From Hibiscus mutabilis (Eukaryota > Streptophyta > Magnoliopsida > Malvales > Malvaceae): a DNA stretch of 64,000 nt. Each line of letters begins with the position of its first letter. Position 1 is the stretch's first letter. The stretch spans positions 14,872,128-14,936,127 of the forward strand of contig CM033744.1 of NCBI GenBank assembly GCA_019671005.1, given 5' to 3'. A program made the position numbers and the translations under genes. This document shows, one piece after another, positions 22,673 through 33,085 of the stretch. The notes beneath the pieces were generated by a model. That model made no database searches. It saw nothing but the letters and a program-made list of their open reading frames with translations, and was not told where the DNA came from.

Positions 22673-24163
22673 ATGACGGCAAATCCAAGCATTAATGGAG
22701 TAGGAAGCTCTCAACAACGCTCACCGGAACTGGGACTGCAACCTTCCGTTTCTTGCGGTTCGCTCAAAGGCAAACTCGGAGTGGACGTATCTGCTGACGA
22801 AGACACAGAGATTAGCATTTTCGATGCCCAGAGATACTTCAATGAAAGCAACGGCGACGCAAGAGTGTACGCAAGGATTTCTCCGCTTCTGCAGGATCCT
22901 ATTTCATCAGAGCTCCGGTATGATATTATGGCCTCGGCGTTAGCCAGTAGATTCTCTTCCGCTTCCTCAGCTGCTGACGGGTATGGTTATGGAAGGAGCT
23001 ACCGAGCTCGTTCCTTCCATGCAACACCAACAGCTTCATCAGAGGCTAGTTGGAATAGCCAGACTGGTTTGTTGTCGAATCCTCCTGGTACCATTGCGGT
23101 GTCTATGACCATGAAAACTCCTACAACAACTGACCACAGGAGAAAGGGGTGTGGAAAAATGAAATGGCTTTGGGGGCGAAAGTGTCCCTGCTCCGGTAAG
23201 AAGTCCGTTCAAGTTGAGCCCAAAACACCCTTGGGTTCGAGTTCGAATCAGAAACACAGGATCATACACCATGATCAGAAAAGTCCAAGCTGGGGAGATA
23301 AACGTGAAGAGATACTATTAGCCTGTAATCCTCACAGGATCTCAGCGGAGAATCAGTTTCATTCTAGCTTAGGACAGCGTATGATTGCTTCAGCTGCAGC
23401 AACAGCAAGACCCCCGATGATAAGTGATGGCTCCTCCAGGAGTACTACTAGTGCTGGTTTCACGTTTCCAATACTTAACCAACAACCAACATCATCCCAT
23501 CATAAAATGGCAGCGCATGCAAATCATATTTCTCTTAATGATCACCAGGATCCACCTCGAGACTCGTTGGAGGTGTTCCGACCATCTGAGAAATCACCAT
23601 CTATTTCTGTTCCAAAGAAACTGGTGCCCAGAACTACCATAGCTGACGATGATGTTGGCAGTGATACCAGCTCAGACTTGTTCGAAATCGAGAGTTTTTC
23701 CACGACAACCCAGAGCCAGACCGTGTCAAATCCACTGTACCATCGTCGAGATTCGTTGGACGAGGCGTCCAACTTTAAAATAAGAAGATCGATAGCAGCT
23801 TCGGGCAACAGCTCAGGGTTCAGCTGTCCCTATTCGCCGATGACCACCAAGTGTTACGAGCCGAGCAAGGTAAGCATAGACTGGAGCGTGACGACGGCAG
23901 AAGGGTTGGAGAGAGGGTCGGTTGGGGTATCAGAAGCGGAGGAGATGAACATGACAGGCACAGGCACAGCAGTTGGCAATGGTGGGAAGAAGAAATCGGG
24001 GAATAGAGGGTTGTTGAGCTGTCGATGCGAGAAGGCGGTGAGCGTGGGGCCAAACCCCGTCAAGTACGTGCCCCCTCACGGACAGGCAGCTACCTCATCA
24101 AAGCATGTGGGCAATGTGAACAAGCCACCGCTTGCCCGTTTGTCGCTCCCTTTTGTGCCATAA
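22673..24163 (+). CDS. PHYTOCHROME KINASE SUBSTRATE family protein (PKS4-like), single exon
   Basis: The protein has 496 residues; the start is the ATG at 22673 because the codon two triplets earlier is TTG. PKS proteins are plant-specific, plasma-membrane-associated regulators that bind phytochromes and phototropin/NPH3 complexes and modulate phototropism and leaf positioning. Family motifs seen: EISIFDAQRYFNE (46-58), SDTSSDLFEIESF (330-342), CYEPSKVSIDWSV (394-406) and a C-terminal LLSCRCEKAVSVGPNPVKY (447-465). A basic Cys-containing patch WGRKCPCSGKK (167-177) and the later CRC are possible lipid-attachment sites. The rest is Ser/Thr-rich and probably disordered. Length and lack of introns fit the family (about 400-500 residues). 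It is undamaged despite the LTR element ending 88 bp upstream. The exact paralogue (PKS3 or PKS4) is uncertain. Confidence 0.92.
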   Translation: MTANPSINGVGSSQQRSPELGLQPSVSCGSLKGKLGVDVSADEDTEISIFDAQRYFNESNGDARVYARISPLLQDPISSELRYDIMASALASRFSSASSAADGYGYGRSYRARSFHATPTASSEASWNSQTGLLSNPPGTIAVSMTMKTPTTTDHRRKGCGKMKWLWGRKCPCSGKKSVQVEPKTPLGSSSNQKHRIIHHDQKSPSWGDKREEILLACNPHRISAENQFHSSLGQRMIASAAATARPPMISDGSSRSTTSAGFTFPILNQQPTSSHHKMAAHANHISLNDHQDPPRDSLEVFRPSEKSPSISVPKKLVPRTTIADDDVGSDTSSDLFEIESFSTTTQSQTVSNPLYHRRDSLDEASNFKIRRSIAASGNSSGFSCPYSPMTTKCYEPSKVSIDWSVTTAEGLERGSVGVSEAEEMNMTGTGTAVGNGGKKKSGNRGLLSCRCEKAVSVGPNPVKYVPPHGQAATSSKHVGNVNKPPLARLSLPFVP

Positions 24164-25272
24164 TACAGCTTTTCTCCTGTATTTTTCATATATTTTGTGT
24201 GCTCACGCTTTCCTCTTTCTTATTTCTTATACCAAAATTTGCCCATATTGTGGTGATAGTGGGTGCCTTTTCCAATAATTTTTTTAATATTTTTTTCGTT
24301 TTAATTATTCACAAGGTTCTGGTCCAAATTGTTCAACTAAATTATATTAAAATTTCCTAAAAAATACTATGTATTATATACATTTTAATATAATTTATCC
24401 ACGTTATATATTTATGTACTATCATTAAATCAAATGATGTATTACTAAAATAATTTACATTTTTCTCTCAAAATTAGATCTTTCGTTTTTCTTTAAAAAT
24501 GTTTTATACGATGGTTTAGCGTCGTTGTCCTTTTTTCCCTCTCTTATATATAATTTTCTTTTGATTTAGATCAAAATAAATACTATCTCTCTTTTGATTT
24601 TTTTTATTTTTACATATATTGAAGCGTTTTACTTTCGTCTACCTTTGTGGCACAATTTTTGTCTATCATGATCATATTTTGGTGTTTCGTGTTGCATTCA
24701 TTATTGTGCTCCCATGATTAGAGAAAGTCGACGGTCTCCTATGATTATATCTCTTTTTGTGGCAGTTTGTTGATGCATTCAGAACCGTTCATGGAGCAAT
24801 CTGTAAGATTGATTTATTCGATCTCCACTTTTACATTAATTTAGCGTCTAATTTGAATAGAGGCATAAAGAATATTGATAGTCGTTAAATTTTTTCTATG
24901 GAAGATGAAGATTGTATTCAAGGGAATGTTCTTGGTTTCGTTTCGTCACATCCATTGAAATTTCATGTTAGGGATGTGTTATCATTATTTGTACCTCACC
25001 TTTTTTTTTAATTTTAATGAAATCCTAGCTTCTAATTTTGACAAAAAGAAAATGATTTATGTTTTTAGTTTTAAGTAGGACATGTTGGAGACTTGGTTCT
25101 CTTAAAACATGACTCATCTAGACTTGAGAAAGGTATCAATTTATACTACAAAAATCATCTAATATTCAGCATAAATGAGTACCAAAAATGATTTTTCAAG
25201 AGTCTTGAAATATAGCATAGGACTCGTAACAGTTAAAAATCAATGAACCAATAATTTCAAAATTGGTTTTCT
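24164..25272. other. PKS 3' flank and intergenic DNA
   Basis: AT-rich. The first 200 bp probably contain the PKS 3' UTR. No canonical AATAAA is close to the stop, though AT-rich alternatives such as AATATATTTT-like stretches occur. Nothing else is recognised. Confidence 0.5.
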
Positions 25273-25763
25273 TTTATTTTAGGCATAATGTCAAAAAATG
25301 CCCCTGACGTTTGATTGAATTATCATTTTAGCCCCTATTCTTTTTTTGAAACAATTTAGCTCTCAATATTTTATTTTTTTGTCAAAAAGGCTCCTCTACG
25401 GATGAAAACTGTTACTCAACCAATGATAAATGGCTTGAAATGATATGCATACCTACATGGCAGTGTACGTCGCGATAACAATGTCATATAAGCAAATATG
25501 TTGAGTTTATAAAATGACACATCAATCATTTTTTTTATAAAATTGCATAAAATATAAAATATTTTTTTCTTCTGACGTGTCATTCTACTAAGTCATTTCA
25601 AGCTGTTTATCGCCAGTTGACTAACGGTTTTCATCCGCAGAGGGGCCATTTTGACAAAAAATGAAACGTTAAGGGCTAAATGATTCAAAACAAAGAATAA
25701 AAGCCAAAATGACAATTCAGTCAAACGTTATGAACATTTTTTTAGCATTATACCTTTATTTTA
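25273..25763. mobile_element. MULE-type MITE with perfect 9-bp target duplication
   Basis: The 473-bp body (25282-25754) starts GGCATAATGTCAAAAAATGC and ends with its inverted relative GCATTATACC. Arms of about 140 bp (25282 to about 25420, and about 25616-25754) match as inverted repeats. The flanks tttatttta at 25273-25281 and 25755-25763 are identical 9-mers, typical of Mutator-like transposition. No coding capacity is present. It lies about 1.1 kb downstream of PKS. Confidence 0.93.
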
Positions 25764-26286
25764 ATCAACCAAAATTGTGGCGGCATATCTCATTAGAAAG
25801 ATGTTGAAGAAACATTTCGTTTGATGCGTATAACGTTTGCAGAACTCACCAGTTTGGGTCTTTATAAACCATTAAAGTGGATAAAACCACACCATGAGTT
25901 CCCTTCCTAATAACTCAAAATACTAGAGATTTCGAGACAACCAAGTTAAAACACACCTTGTTTGCTTAAGTGTAAAAAAAACTTTTGAAGAAAAAAGTGA
26001 GTTTGAAAACAACCTAAACGTAGAAGTTAAGAAAATTAGGGTCCGTTTGGTTTTAGAAAAATATTTTCTATTTTTTTTTTCAAAAAATAATTTTTATTTC
26101 CAAATTTCTAAAAATTAGAAAACATGTTTGGTTAATAGGAATGGAAACTTGTTTTCAAAAATGAAAATAGTGAAAATATGTTTGGTATCTAATTTTTCAA
26201 AATAAAAATGAAAAATAATTATTAAATAATTAAAATAAAATATAGTTAAAAATATAATAATATCATTTCGATTTCTGAATTGTTGG

Positions 26287-28040
26287 TTGGAAAGCAAGAA
26301 ACATATAAATACAATGAAATCGGAATGGAAAAGAATATCTAAGGAAGACTGCGGCCTTAATATGTTTGGTAAATTGCGAGCTTTACGTCGTTTCTTACGG
26401 GAATGGAACAAATCTTATTTTGATAGTATTGATCAAAAAATTGAAGCTACCTTGGACCTATTGGAAGATATAGATGACTGTGTGGGAAGAGGGGAAGGGG
26501 ATGATCAATCGATTGCAGATAAAAGAAAGTTGACTGCCAATTTGTGGAGACTATTGCACTATCGTGAGTCGATATGGAGACATAAACCGCGTGCGTTGTG
26601 GCTGCAAGTGGGAGATCATAATTCGAGTTTCTTCTACAGAAAGGCAAAAATTCGTGGGAGTCGATATGCTATTGTAGGTCTGCAGTTGAATGGGCGTTGG
26701 GTAGAGGATAGAAATGTGCTGAAACATGTCGTGTATAAGGACTTCAAACAACATTATGCACAACAGCCACTTAAAGGGTCTTTGGGGACTGAGTTGGGAT
26801 TGAGTAAGCTTTTTGAGAAATAAGCCGTGTCGTTGGTTGTGATGCTTTTATAGGAAGAAGTTTGACAGGCTCTATTAGAGTGTGGCGGCTCAAAGGCCCC
26901 GGGTCTTGACGGGTTTAATGTTGGATTTTTCAAACGCTGCTGGCATTTCTTAAGGGAGGACGTCATATATTTTATGAATGATTTTTATTGTACTGGGCAT
27001 TTGCGGAAGGGGGTCAATTCGACGTTTGTTGTTCTGGTGAAAAAGAAAGAGTCTCTAGTGCATTTGGCTGATTATAGGCCAATTTGTCTTTTGAATTCCA
27101 TCTAAAAGATTTTAGCGAAGGTATTGGCGAAGCGTTTTCAAGGTGTGTTGGATACGTTAATCAGCGATCCACAAACGGCATTTGTGAAGGGAAGACAAAT
27201 TGTTGACGGTATACTTTTGGTGAACGAAATAGTTCACTCACTTGGTAATAGGAGATTTAAAAATAGGGGGTGATCTTGAAAATTGACTTTGCAAAGGCCT
27301 ATGATTGTGTCAATTGGTCTTTCTTGGACCAAATGTTGGGTGATATAGGATGTGTGGGATTGGCGGGTTCGATGGTAAGGGAATGTGTGCAGACAGCTCG
27401 CCTTTAGGTTCTACTTAATGGAAGTCCTACTAAGGAATTTGGTATGTGACGAGGCTTACGGCAAGGAGATCCGCTATCGCCACTACTCTTTGTCATGGTA
27501 GCATAAGTTTTACATCGGTTCTTGGTTATGGTAGAGGAAAAGCAAGTGATTAGATATGTTCCTGTTGGGGCTGACTTGTGCTTTTCCTATCTTCAATTAA
27601 CAGAAGATACGATTATTTTTCTACAAGGTAAGGTTGAATATGTATGCAATCTTAAGAGAATCTTGTCTTGCTTTGAATTTTGTTATGTTCTTAACATTAA
27701 CTAGTCGAAGTCCTCTTTATATACCGTGGGAGTTGCTCAAGAGGTTATTGATGAGATGGCTGCGATTTTGGAATGCGAATGTGGTGAGTTACCGTTCACT
27801 TACCTTGGCATGCAAATTGGATTGAATCAGTGATGTGCGAAGCTGTGGGAGCCCCTAATTCAGAAATTTGGAGTGAAGTTGGCGGGGCCAAAGAAACAAT
27901 TACTATCGTTTGCGGCTCAAAAAATGTTAATTAATTCACTTTTGTCTGCTCTTCCGTTTTTTTACATGTGTTTATTTGTTGTGCCGAAAGATGTTATTGA
28001 GAAAATTGGTAGGATCCGACAAGCCTTTCTTTGGGGGTAA
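26287..28040 (+). pseudogene. LINE reverse transcriptase, degenerate
   Basis: The first open part (26287-26823) covers the segment between endonuclease and RT, including the usual LWRLLHYRESIWRHKPRALW-like stretch and a VGDHNSSFFYRKAK motif. After stops, RT motifs follow in order: SKAPGLDGFNVGFFKRCW near 26890, LADYRPICLLNSI near 27066, DFAKAYDCVNW near 27285 after a frameshift, and GLRQGDPLSP near 27452. At the catalytic FADD position the copy reads LTED (near 27595), so the first active-site Asp is lost. The thumb-like SFAAQKMLINSLLSALP part is near 27913. It would copy LINE RNA at the target nick. This copy is certainly inactive. Confidence 0.88.
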
Positions 28041-28399
28041 TGTTGAGTTGAAGCGGAAGATGAGTTGAGCTCGTTGGTCTCTCTTTGGATTGTAGACCGA
28101 AGAAATGTTGGGGACTGGGTATTGTTGATTTCTGTTTTGCACAACATGGCACTACTTGCAAAATGGGCATGATGGTATAGTGCTGAAAAAACGTCATTGT
28201 GGCGATCCTTAATTGAGGCAAAATATGGAGAGCAGACATTGAATTGGAATTTTAATTCTAGTGGTAGGCATAATATGTCGGTTGCACGGCGACAGATTGT
28301 AGAGGTGTAAGATGCCGAGAGTGTGAAGCGATTCATGGATGTGCATCGGAATGAGTTGTTCATCCTTGACAGAGATGGTGGTGCAACGTGTTGGGATAG

Positions 28400-28863
28400 T
28401 GTGGTGTCCTCTGGTTGTAGGGACTCTTAAGTTTAATGAAGATGGCTCGGCGATGGGAAAGTTGAGGAAGGCGGGTTGTGGTGTAGTTTTACGTAATTAT
28501 GAGGGTCGAATTTTTGTTTTGTTTTCATGTCCTTTGGGAGTGGGAGTCATGGACTCTAATGAGGTCGAGTTGCGAGCTGTTGATTTCGCTCTAGACATGC
28601 TATCCAAGTCGAATCGGGGTAAAGAGTTTTTCGTGGTGATTGAGTCGAACTCGGTGATTGCAGTGTCTTGGGTGAACTATGATGATAGATGCCCTTGGAG
28701 GTTATGGGCCTGCTTCCGGAAAATTGATGCATTATGACTTTGGCATGTTTATACTTCTCTAATGTCTATCACGAGGCAAATAGCATGATGGATACGTTGG
28801 CAAGGGGTGGGTGGATCGACCGTCGTGCTTTTAGGCAATATTATAGATTAGTGGGGTTTTGAC
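28400..28863 (+). pseudogene. LINE C-terminal RNase H domain, degenerate
   Basis: The open frame at 28339-28737 holds an RNase H of the type found at the end of plant L1 elements: LKFNEDGSAMGKLRKAGCGV carries the first acidic residue, NEVELRAVDFAL the second and VVIESNSVIAV the third region, where the usual Asp is not present (IESNS). The reading continues past a stop at 28735 to about 28860. Upstream stops disconnect it from RT. Confidence 0.8.
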
Positions 28864-29352
28864 ATAGTGTTTACTTCTTCCTTCTTTGTTGGACATGTTG
28901 CTTGGTGTTTGATTTTTGGATTTTGAGGTACGCTCGTTCTATCATCACGCTGTACTCTTTTCATCCATTCTAGATTAGAGAGTTTTTTAACGTGGCAAGT
29001 GATGATAGTTGTATAAATTTGACATTAATAAAATCATCTGATGTTGATCAAAAAAACAATCATAAATAAAATAATCATAAATAAACCAAAGTGTTAATAA
29101 ATGATATTAGAAGAATTCGAACACGAGTTAAAATGAAGTTAAAATTTAAAAATCCATGTTTTTATATTTTCCACTTTCCTAAAACATTTTTAATGGAAAC
29201 ATATTTTTTATGTTTTTAAATTTTCACTTATTTTTGTTTTCATTTTCTAAAAAACATTTTCTAATTTTACAGCCAACACGTTTTTTCACTATTTTTTGTT
29301 TTTTTAAGAAAATGAAAACAAACACCATTCTCTAAAACCAAACGAACCCTCA

Positions 29353-29908
29353 AATTTTGTATTTTAAAAGTGCTTTTGAGTCAAAATTATAATTTTTAAC
29401 TTTCATTTTGCATCGTATAATGTGCTTATTTTCATGGAACGCGTACAATTATAAAATTTTATTTATTTTTTAATATTTTTATATTTTTATGATAATTTAA
29501 GTTGATATATTTTATTTACTATAAAATTAAAGAATATTTAACCTTTTGAGATAAAAAAAAACCAGCACTAGACACCCAACCTTGACCACCAAACTACCTG
29601 GCAATTAAGTCAACTCATCATAATCGAACCATATCCAATCTTCAAAAACTCAGGTTCAAAGGTAAACCAAGTGAAATGCATCCCCAAGAACACACAAGTG
29701 AACATATATAATGTTCATTCAAAAAATCCTAACCAAAGAAATTAAGAAAAAACCAATCATCTGAACAAGAAACCATGATCACTAAGAACCAACAAAAATG
29801 CAATTCAAAGGCCAATACAAACCCAAAAGCATCTCTACATAACATCATATTGAAATCGGAAGCCTAGTACCGTAAGACGATACTAGACATGGAAACCAAC
29901 TGAAGCTA
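29353..29908. other. AT-rich non-coding DNA, left flank of the nested block
   Basis: No gene or repeat is recognised. It should be contiguous, in the ancestral sequence, with 56205 onward, because the element at 29909-56199 was inserted between them. Confidence 0.5.
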
Positions 29909-30370
29909 TGTCATGAACTACCGTGGAAATCAATGATTTTTGAGCAGAAAAGGGACTCGAAAATAAAGAGAAAGTTAGGGTTGAGAGAATTCAGAAATTC
30001 ATTGATATTTTGGATAATGATTTGTACAAAGTTCCCTTAAAATTTGTTATAGCACTAGCAAATGAAATGACAACATTTGTAATAAAAACAACTAAGCAAA
30101 ATAACAATATTAACATCTTCACGGGTTCATTAATCCACTAGATTGGCATTGGGCTTGCTCGGCTTCAGGCCCATTTCCTAAAGTGGTTAAATATCGAGTC
30201 CTGACCCAGTCCCTTCATTAAATTGAAAGATGTCGTTCTGCGAGTCAACTTCAATAAGGCCTTGAATTATTCGTACCTCAGTTTCTTCTCCCACTTTCCT
30301 CATTCAAGCTGAAATCTCTAATTACCACTTCTTCTTTGAAATCCCTAGCTTCTCGACCATGTTCATAATA
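29909..30370 (-). repeat. 3' LTR of the nested short-LTR element
   Basis: On the plus strand it runs tgtcatgaactaccgtgg to gaccatgttcataata and aligns with 55740-56199 throughout, with perhaps 10-15 percent difference by eye. Directly right of it, the minus strand carries a G-rich GTAGTAGGGGTAA, a plausible polypurine tract. Confidence 0.85.
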
Positions 30371-30399
30371 TTACCCCTACTACAGTCGATCCTTGTCCC

Positions 30400-31215
30400 C
30401 AAGGATCAAATCCAAGAAATTGGGTTTACAGAACCGAGAAATCCTTCCAAGTGGCTTGTTCTTCTCTTAGATTGGACCTTGGATGAGCAACTGTGTCACA
30501 GCCTGGTTATGGTGTTTTGCCATTTGTTTACTGTCTGCTTTGGCAAGAAATACCTTTAATTGGCCATCACCAGTCATCTAAGGTGGGTTAAGGGTGAGAG
30601 TAATCCTATCTCCATTTTTTTTAATAGGCTAACGTGAAAAACAGAGGGCAAGTCTAATTTGTAAGCATCTGACCCAATTTTATTGATGTTCTTGTAGGGA
30701 CCATAGAAGTTTGCATAGAGTTTGATATTGCGCTGGAGGGCCATAGAATTTTGCTGGTATGGTTGTAGCTTGAGGTAAACTTCATCCCCAACTTAATATT
30801 ATCGATATGTTCTTTTTTATCTACATATTATTTCATGTAATTGCGTGCCTTTTGTAATTGTTCTTGCAATAGAGTATGTATGTGGTGTCTGTCTTGTATC
30901 TTGTCTTGGACACTGAATAAGAGACACAAGTCATAGTTGGAGGCTTGTAACCATACAAAGAGTCGAATGGTGTGGTGTTGATGGCTTTTTGAAAACTGGT
31001 GTTGTACCACCACTTAGCTAGAGAAAACCATTTAGCCCAATCATTTGGTTTCATAAAATAGAGACCCTAAGGTATTGGTCCAAACACTGGTTGAGACGTT
31101 TAGTTTGACTATCAGTTTGGGGATGATAGATAGTGCTAAATAAGGTAGTAGTCCCTAACTGTTTCATCAGTTCTCTCCAAAATAGACTGGTGAAAGATTT
31201 GTCCCTGTCAGTAAT
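30400..31215 (-). pseudogene. Integrase core end and C-terminal domain of the nested element
   Basis: Reading leftward from 31215, STITDRDKSFTSLFW carries the second acidic position of the DDE core. YHPQTDSQTKRLNQCLDQYL follows near 31110 with the usual Glu of the third position replaced by Lys (QTKR where QTER is typical). KWWYNTSFQKAINTTPFDSL lies at about 30950-31010. The C-terminal tail (EQATWKDFSVL near 30455) resembles the end of chromodomain-bearing integrases. Stops break it at several places. The first half is separated by the insert at 31216-32466. Confidence 0.8.
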
Positions 31216-32466
31216 TGTTGAAGATTCAAGATTACTTGTTTCCTGATCGAATTAAGGTGACCTGAACAAGGTAGTCTTCAACTTGGAAATTTTGATTGTA
31301 ATGGTGCAGAAGCGAAAGTAAAATGTATTTGAAAAAATAGGAAAGTTGGAGGATAGATCGAGACCCGCTAACTATAATGAGTTAGGAACATTCGATACAA
31401 AAAAAAATGAATGAATGCCACACTCGGAGAGTGATAAGTTTGGTAGAGAGACGCCATAAACTAGGCTTGACAAGTCTAAGGATAAAACAATGAGACAATA
31501 TCAATTGTATTTCAATGTCAAATGTTTACAAGCCATATGTTTAAAATGAGACAGGAGCCACTATTTATAGGCTTACAAAATGATATGAAAAGGCACCCTT
31601 AAAGGGTAAAGAGTGGCCGACCATGTATAAAGAGAGATGAGCCTTTTGGAACTAACACGGTGCTTGAATTGATGTATTATTGCTCCTCATTCTTGCTGCG
31701 CATTTTACCGCCCCTGTCTCTTGATGAATAAGGCCTTGATTTGCTTGTACATTTTCATATAATGCCATCTTTATGAAGGGACATTAATGAAGAGTTATGT
31801 CCCTTGAGTGGCTCATTTTCATGAAAAGGGTTGTTGAAAGATTCTGTCCTTTGGAAGCACCTCTTACATGAAAAACATGACTCTTGGAAGGCACCTTTTG
31901 GAGTGAATAATCATGACTTTTAGAGATGACCTTTGGTGAAGAGACATGACTTTTGGTGAAGATTTGGGAGACACCTCTTGGTGAAGAGAGATGAATTTTG
32001 GTAGGCTCTTTTGGGTGAAGAGTTGAACCCTTTCATCCTCCCAGTCGTTTGGTGTGAAGAAACATGCCCCTTGATTTGAATCTTCTAGCCGTTAGAATGA
32101 ACAATCATGCCTTTAAATTTGAATTCTTTCCTCCTAGTCGTTGGTGATGTAAAGGTACCTTTTCACATGTAACATATATGAAATTATAACATAATTTAAA
32201 TACGTGACTAATAAGAACTCCCTCCAAATCAATGTGACATCTTCAATGGTGGAGGCTCTTCCTTAGGGTCGAAGTAAAACCTCACATATCCGTGCTTGCC
32301 ATGAACATAATTAATCAGAACCTTCAGATACCCAAATTTGTAGCAAACATCTCGGGTTAAGCTTGCAGGAGCTTCTTGAGGCTTCTTGGTCATATAACAC
32401 TTGTCTTAATCAAATGGACTTTTGTACTTCGCCTTGAACCTTGTAAGGCTCGTATCTAGGATCACA
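31216..32466 (-). mobile_element. LTR-like insert in the integrase, with TATA box and a short coding-like ORF
   Basis: About 1.25 kb separates two halves of the integrase. On the minus strand its ends read TGTGATCC and CTTCAACA, and a TATA box CTATAAATAG lies at 31561-31570, about 900 bp into it, as in the U3-R of an LTR. Degenerate repeats of a cacctcttggtgaagagacatg motif fill 31860-32010. The flanks gtaat and ttagt do not match well, and some integrase residues are missing, so a deletion probably accompanied it. Solo LTR is the best guess only. Confidence 0.4.
32229..32393 (-). CDS. Short coding-like ORF (54 codons), unrecognised
   Basis: An ATG at 32393 opens 54 codons before a TGA at 32229. 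The composition is unlike the surrounding AT-rich non-coding DNA: LTRDVCYKFGYLKVLINYV followed by GYVRFYFDPKEEPPP. It looks like a piece of a normal globular plant protein, possibly an exon captured by the LTR-like insert. I do not recognise the family. The frame also stays open a few codons upstream of the ATG. It lies close to the presumed LTR start, in the U3 position. Expression is not implied. Confidence 0.35.
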   Translation of the reverse strand: MTKKPQEAPASLTRDVCYKFGYLKVLINYVHGKHGYVRFYFDPKEEPPPLKMSH

Positions 32467-32800
32467 TTAGTGTGAGGATGAGATAAACCAATAAAATAAG
32501 CATTTTTAGTAAATTTGTCAACCACTACCGGAATATAATTAAACTTTAGGGAATTAGAGAGTCCTTTAATGAAATCTATGGTGATGACTTCCCATGCTTG
32601 CTTTGGAATTGGTAGGGGCTGTAGGAGACTAGGTTGAGCTATGTGTTCATCTTTTTTTCTTTGGCACACATCACAAGTCTGAACATACTGTTTAACCATA
32701 GACTTCAGTCCTGGCCAATAAAAGTAAGCCCTCACCCTCTGATAGGTTTCTTGAATACCAGAATGACCCCCATGTGGTGAGTTCATAGGAGTTAAGCCCT
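32467..32800 (-). pseudogene. Integrase zinc domain and core start of the nested element
   Basis: The minus frame includes SPHGGHSGIQETYQRVRAYF and CDVCQRKKDEH, the HHCC zinc-binding domain. WEVITIDFIKGL then gives the first Asp of the DDE core, and VVVDKFTKNAYFIGLSHPHT follows. It breaks off near 32470, where the LTR-like insert begins. Upstream (32800-33085) lie remnants of the RNase H-integrase linker with several stops. Confidence 0.85.
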
Positions 32801-33085
32801 CAACTGACTAGCAACCCCAACATATACTCGATTCTAAAATTTGAGAATGCCCTTAGTTTAAGTCCAACCCTCATATGAACCTGGTGTGACAGTAATGGCA
32901 GTGACGATCTTTCGAGATAAATCATCTAGGCAGTAGCTTTGCTCAATGTCCTGCACCCAACTAGGAGTTACCACCATAGCTGACATTGTTAGGAATTCTG
33001 CATCAAGGTCAAAACTTCTAGAAAGGGCATCACCTACCAGGTTGGTCTTTCCTTTACTGTACTTAATGAAATATCCAACCCTAGC
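32800..33085 (-). pseudogene. RNase H end and linker of the nested element
   Basis: On the minus strand YSKGKTNLVGDALSRSFD (near 33010-33065) is the conserved end of RNase H. A linker with stops leads into the integrase. The sequence stops being element-like at 33085, where an LTR start follows, so the rest of RNase H and RT was displaced or lost. Confidence 0.75.

Larger units (their letters stand above)
26280..29060 (+). mobile_element. 5'-truncated L1-type LINE with oligo-A end
   Basis: It starts within the linker before RT (the endonuclease is missing), continues through RT, a C-terminal region and an RNase H domain, and ends near 29055 with gatcaaaaaaac as a short A-tail. 5' truncation and an A-tail are typical of target-primed insertion. 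The copy has many stops and frameshifts. I could not identify a clear target duplication in the AT-rich host MITE. Confidence 0.85.
26039..29349. mobile_element. Harbinger- or hAT-like MITE split by a LINE
   Basis: The ends GGGTCCGTTTGGTTTTAG (26039) and CTAAAACCAAACGAACCC (to 29349) are inverted repeats with one mismatch. The AT-rich arms continue to pair inward (about 26039-26275 with about 29150-29349). The flanks are TTA at 26036-26038 and TCA at 29350-29352. A TTA duplication with one change would fit PIF/Harbinger. The 2.8 kb in the middle is a LINE inserted later. Confidence 0.75.
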
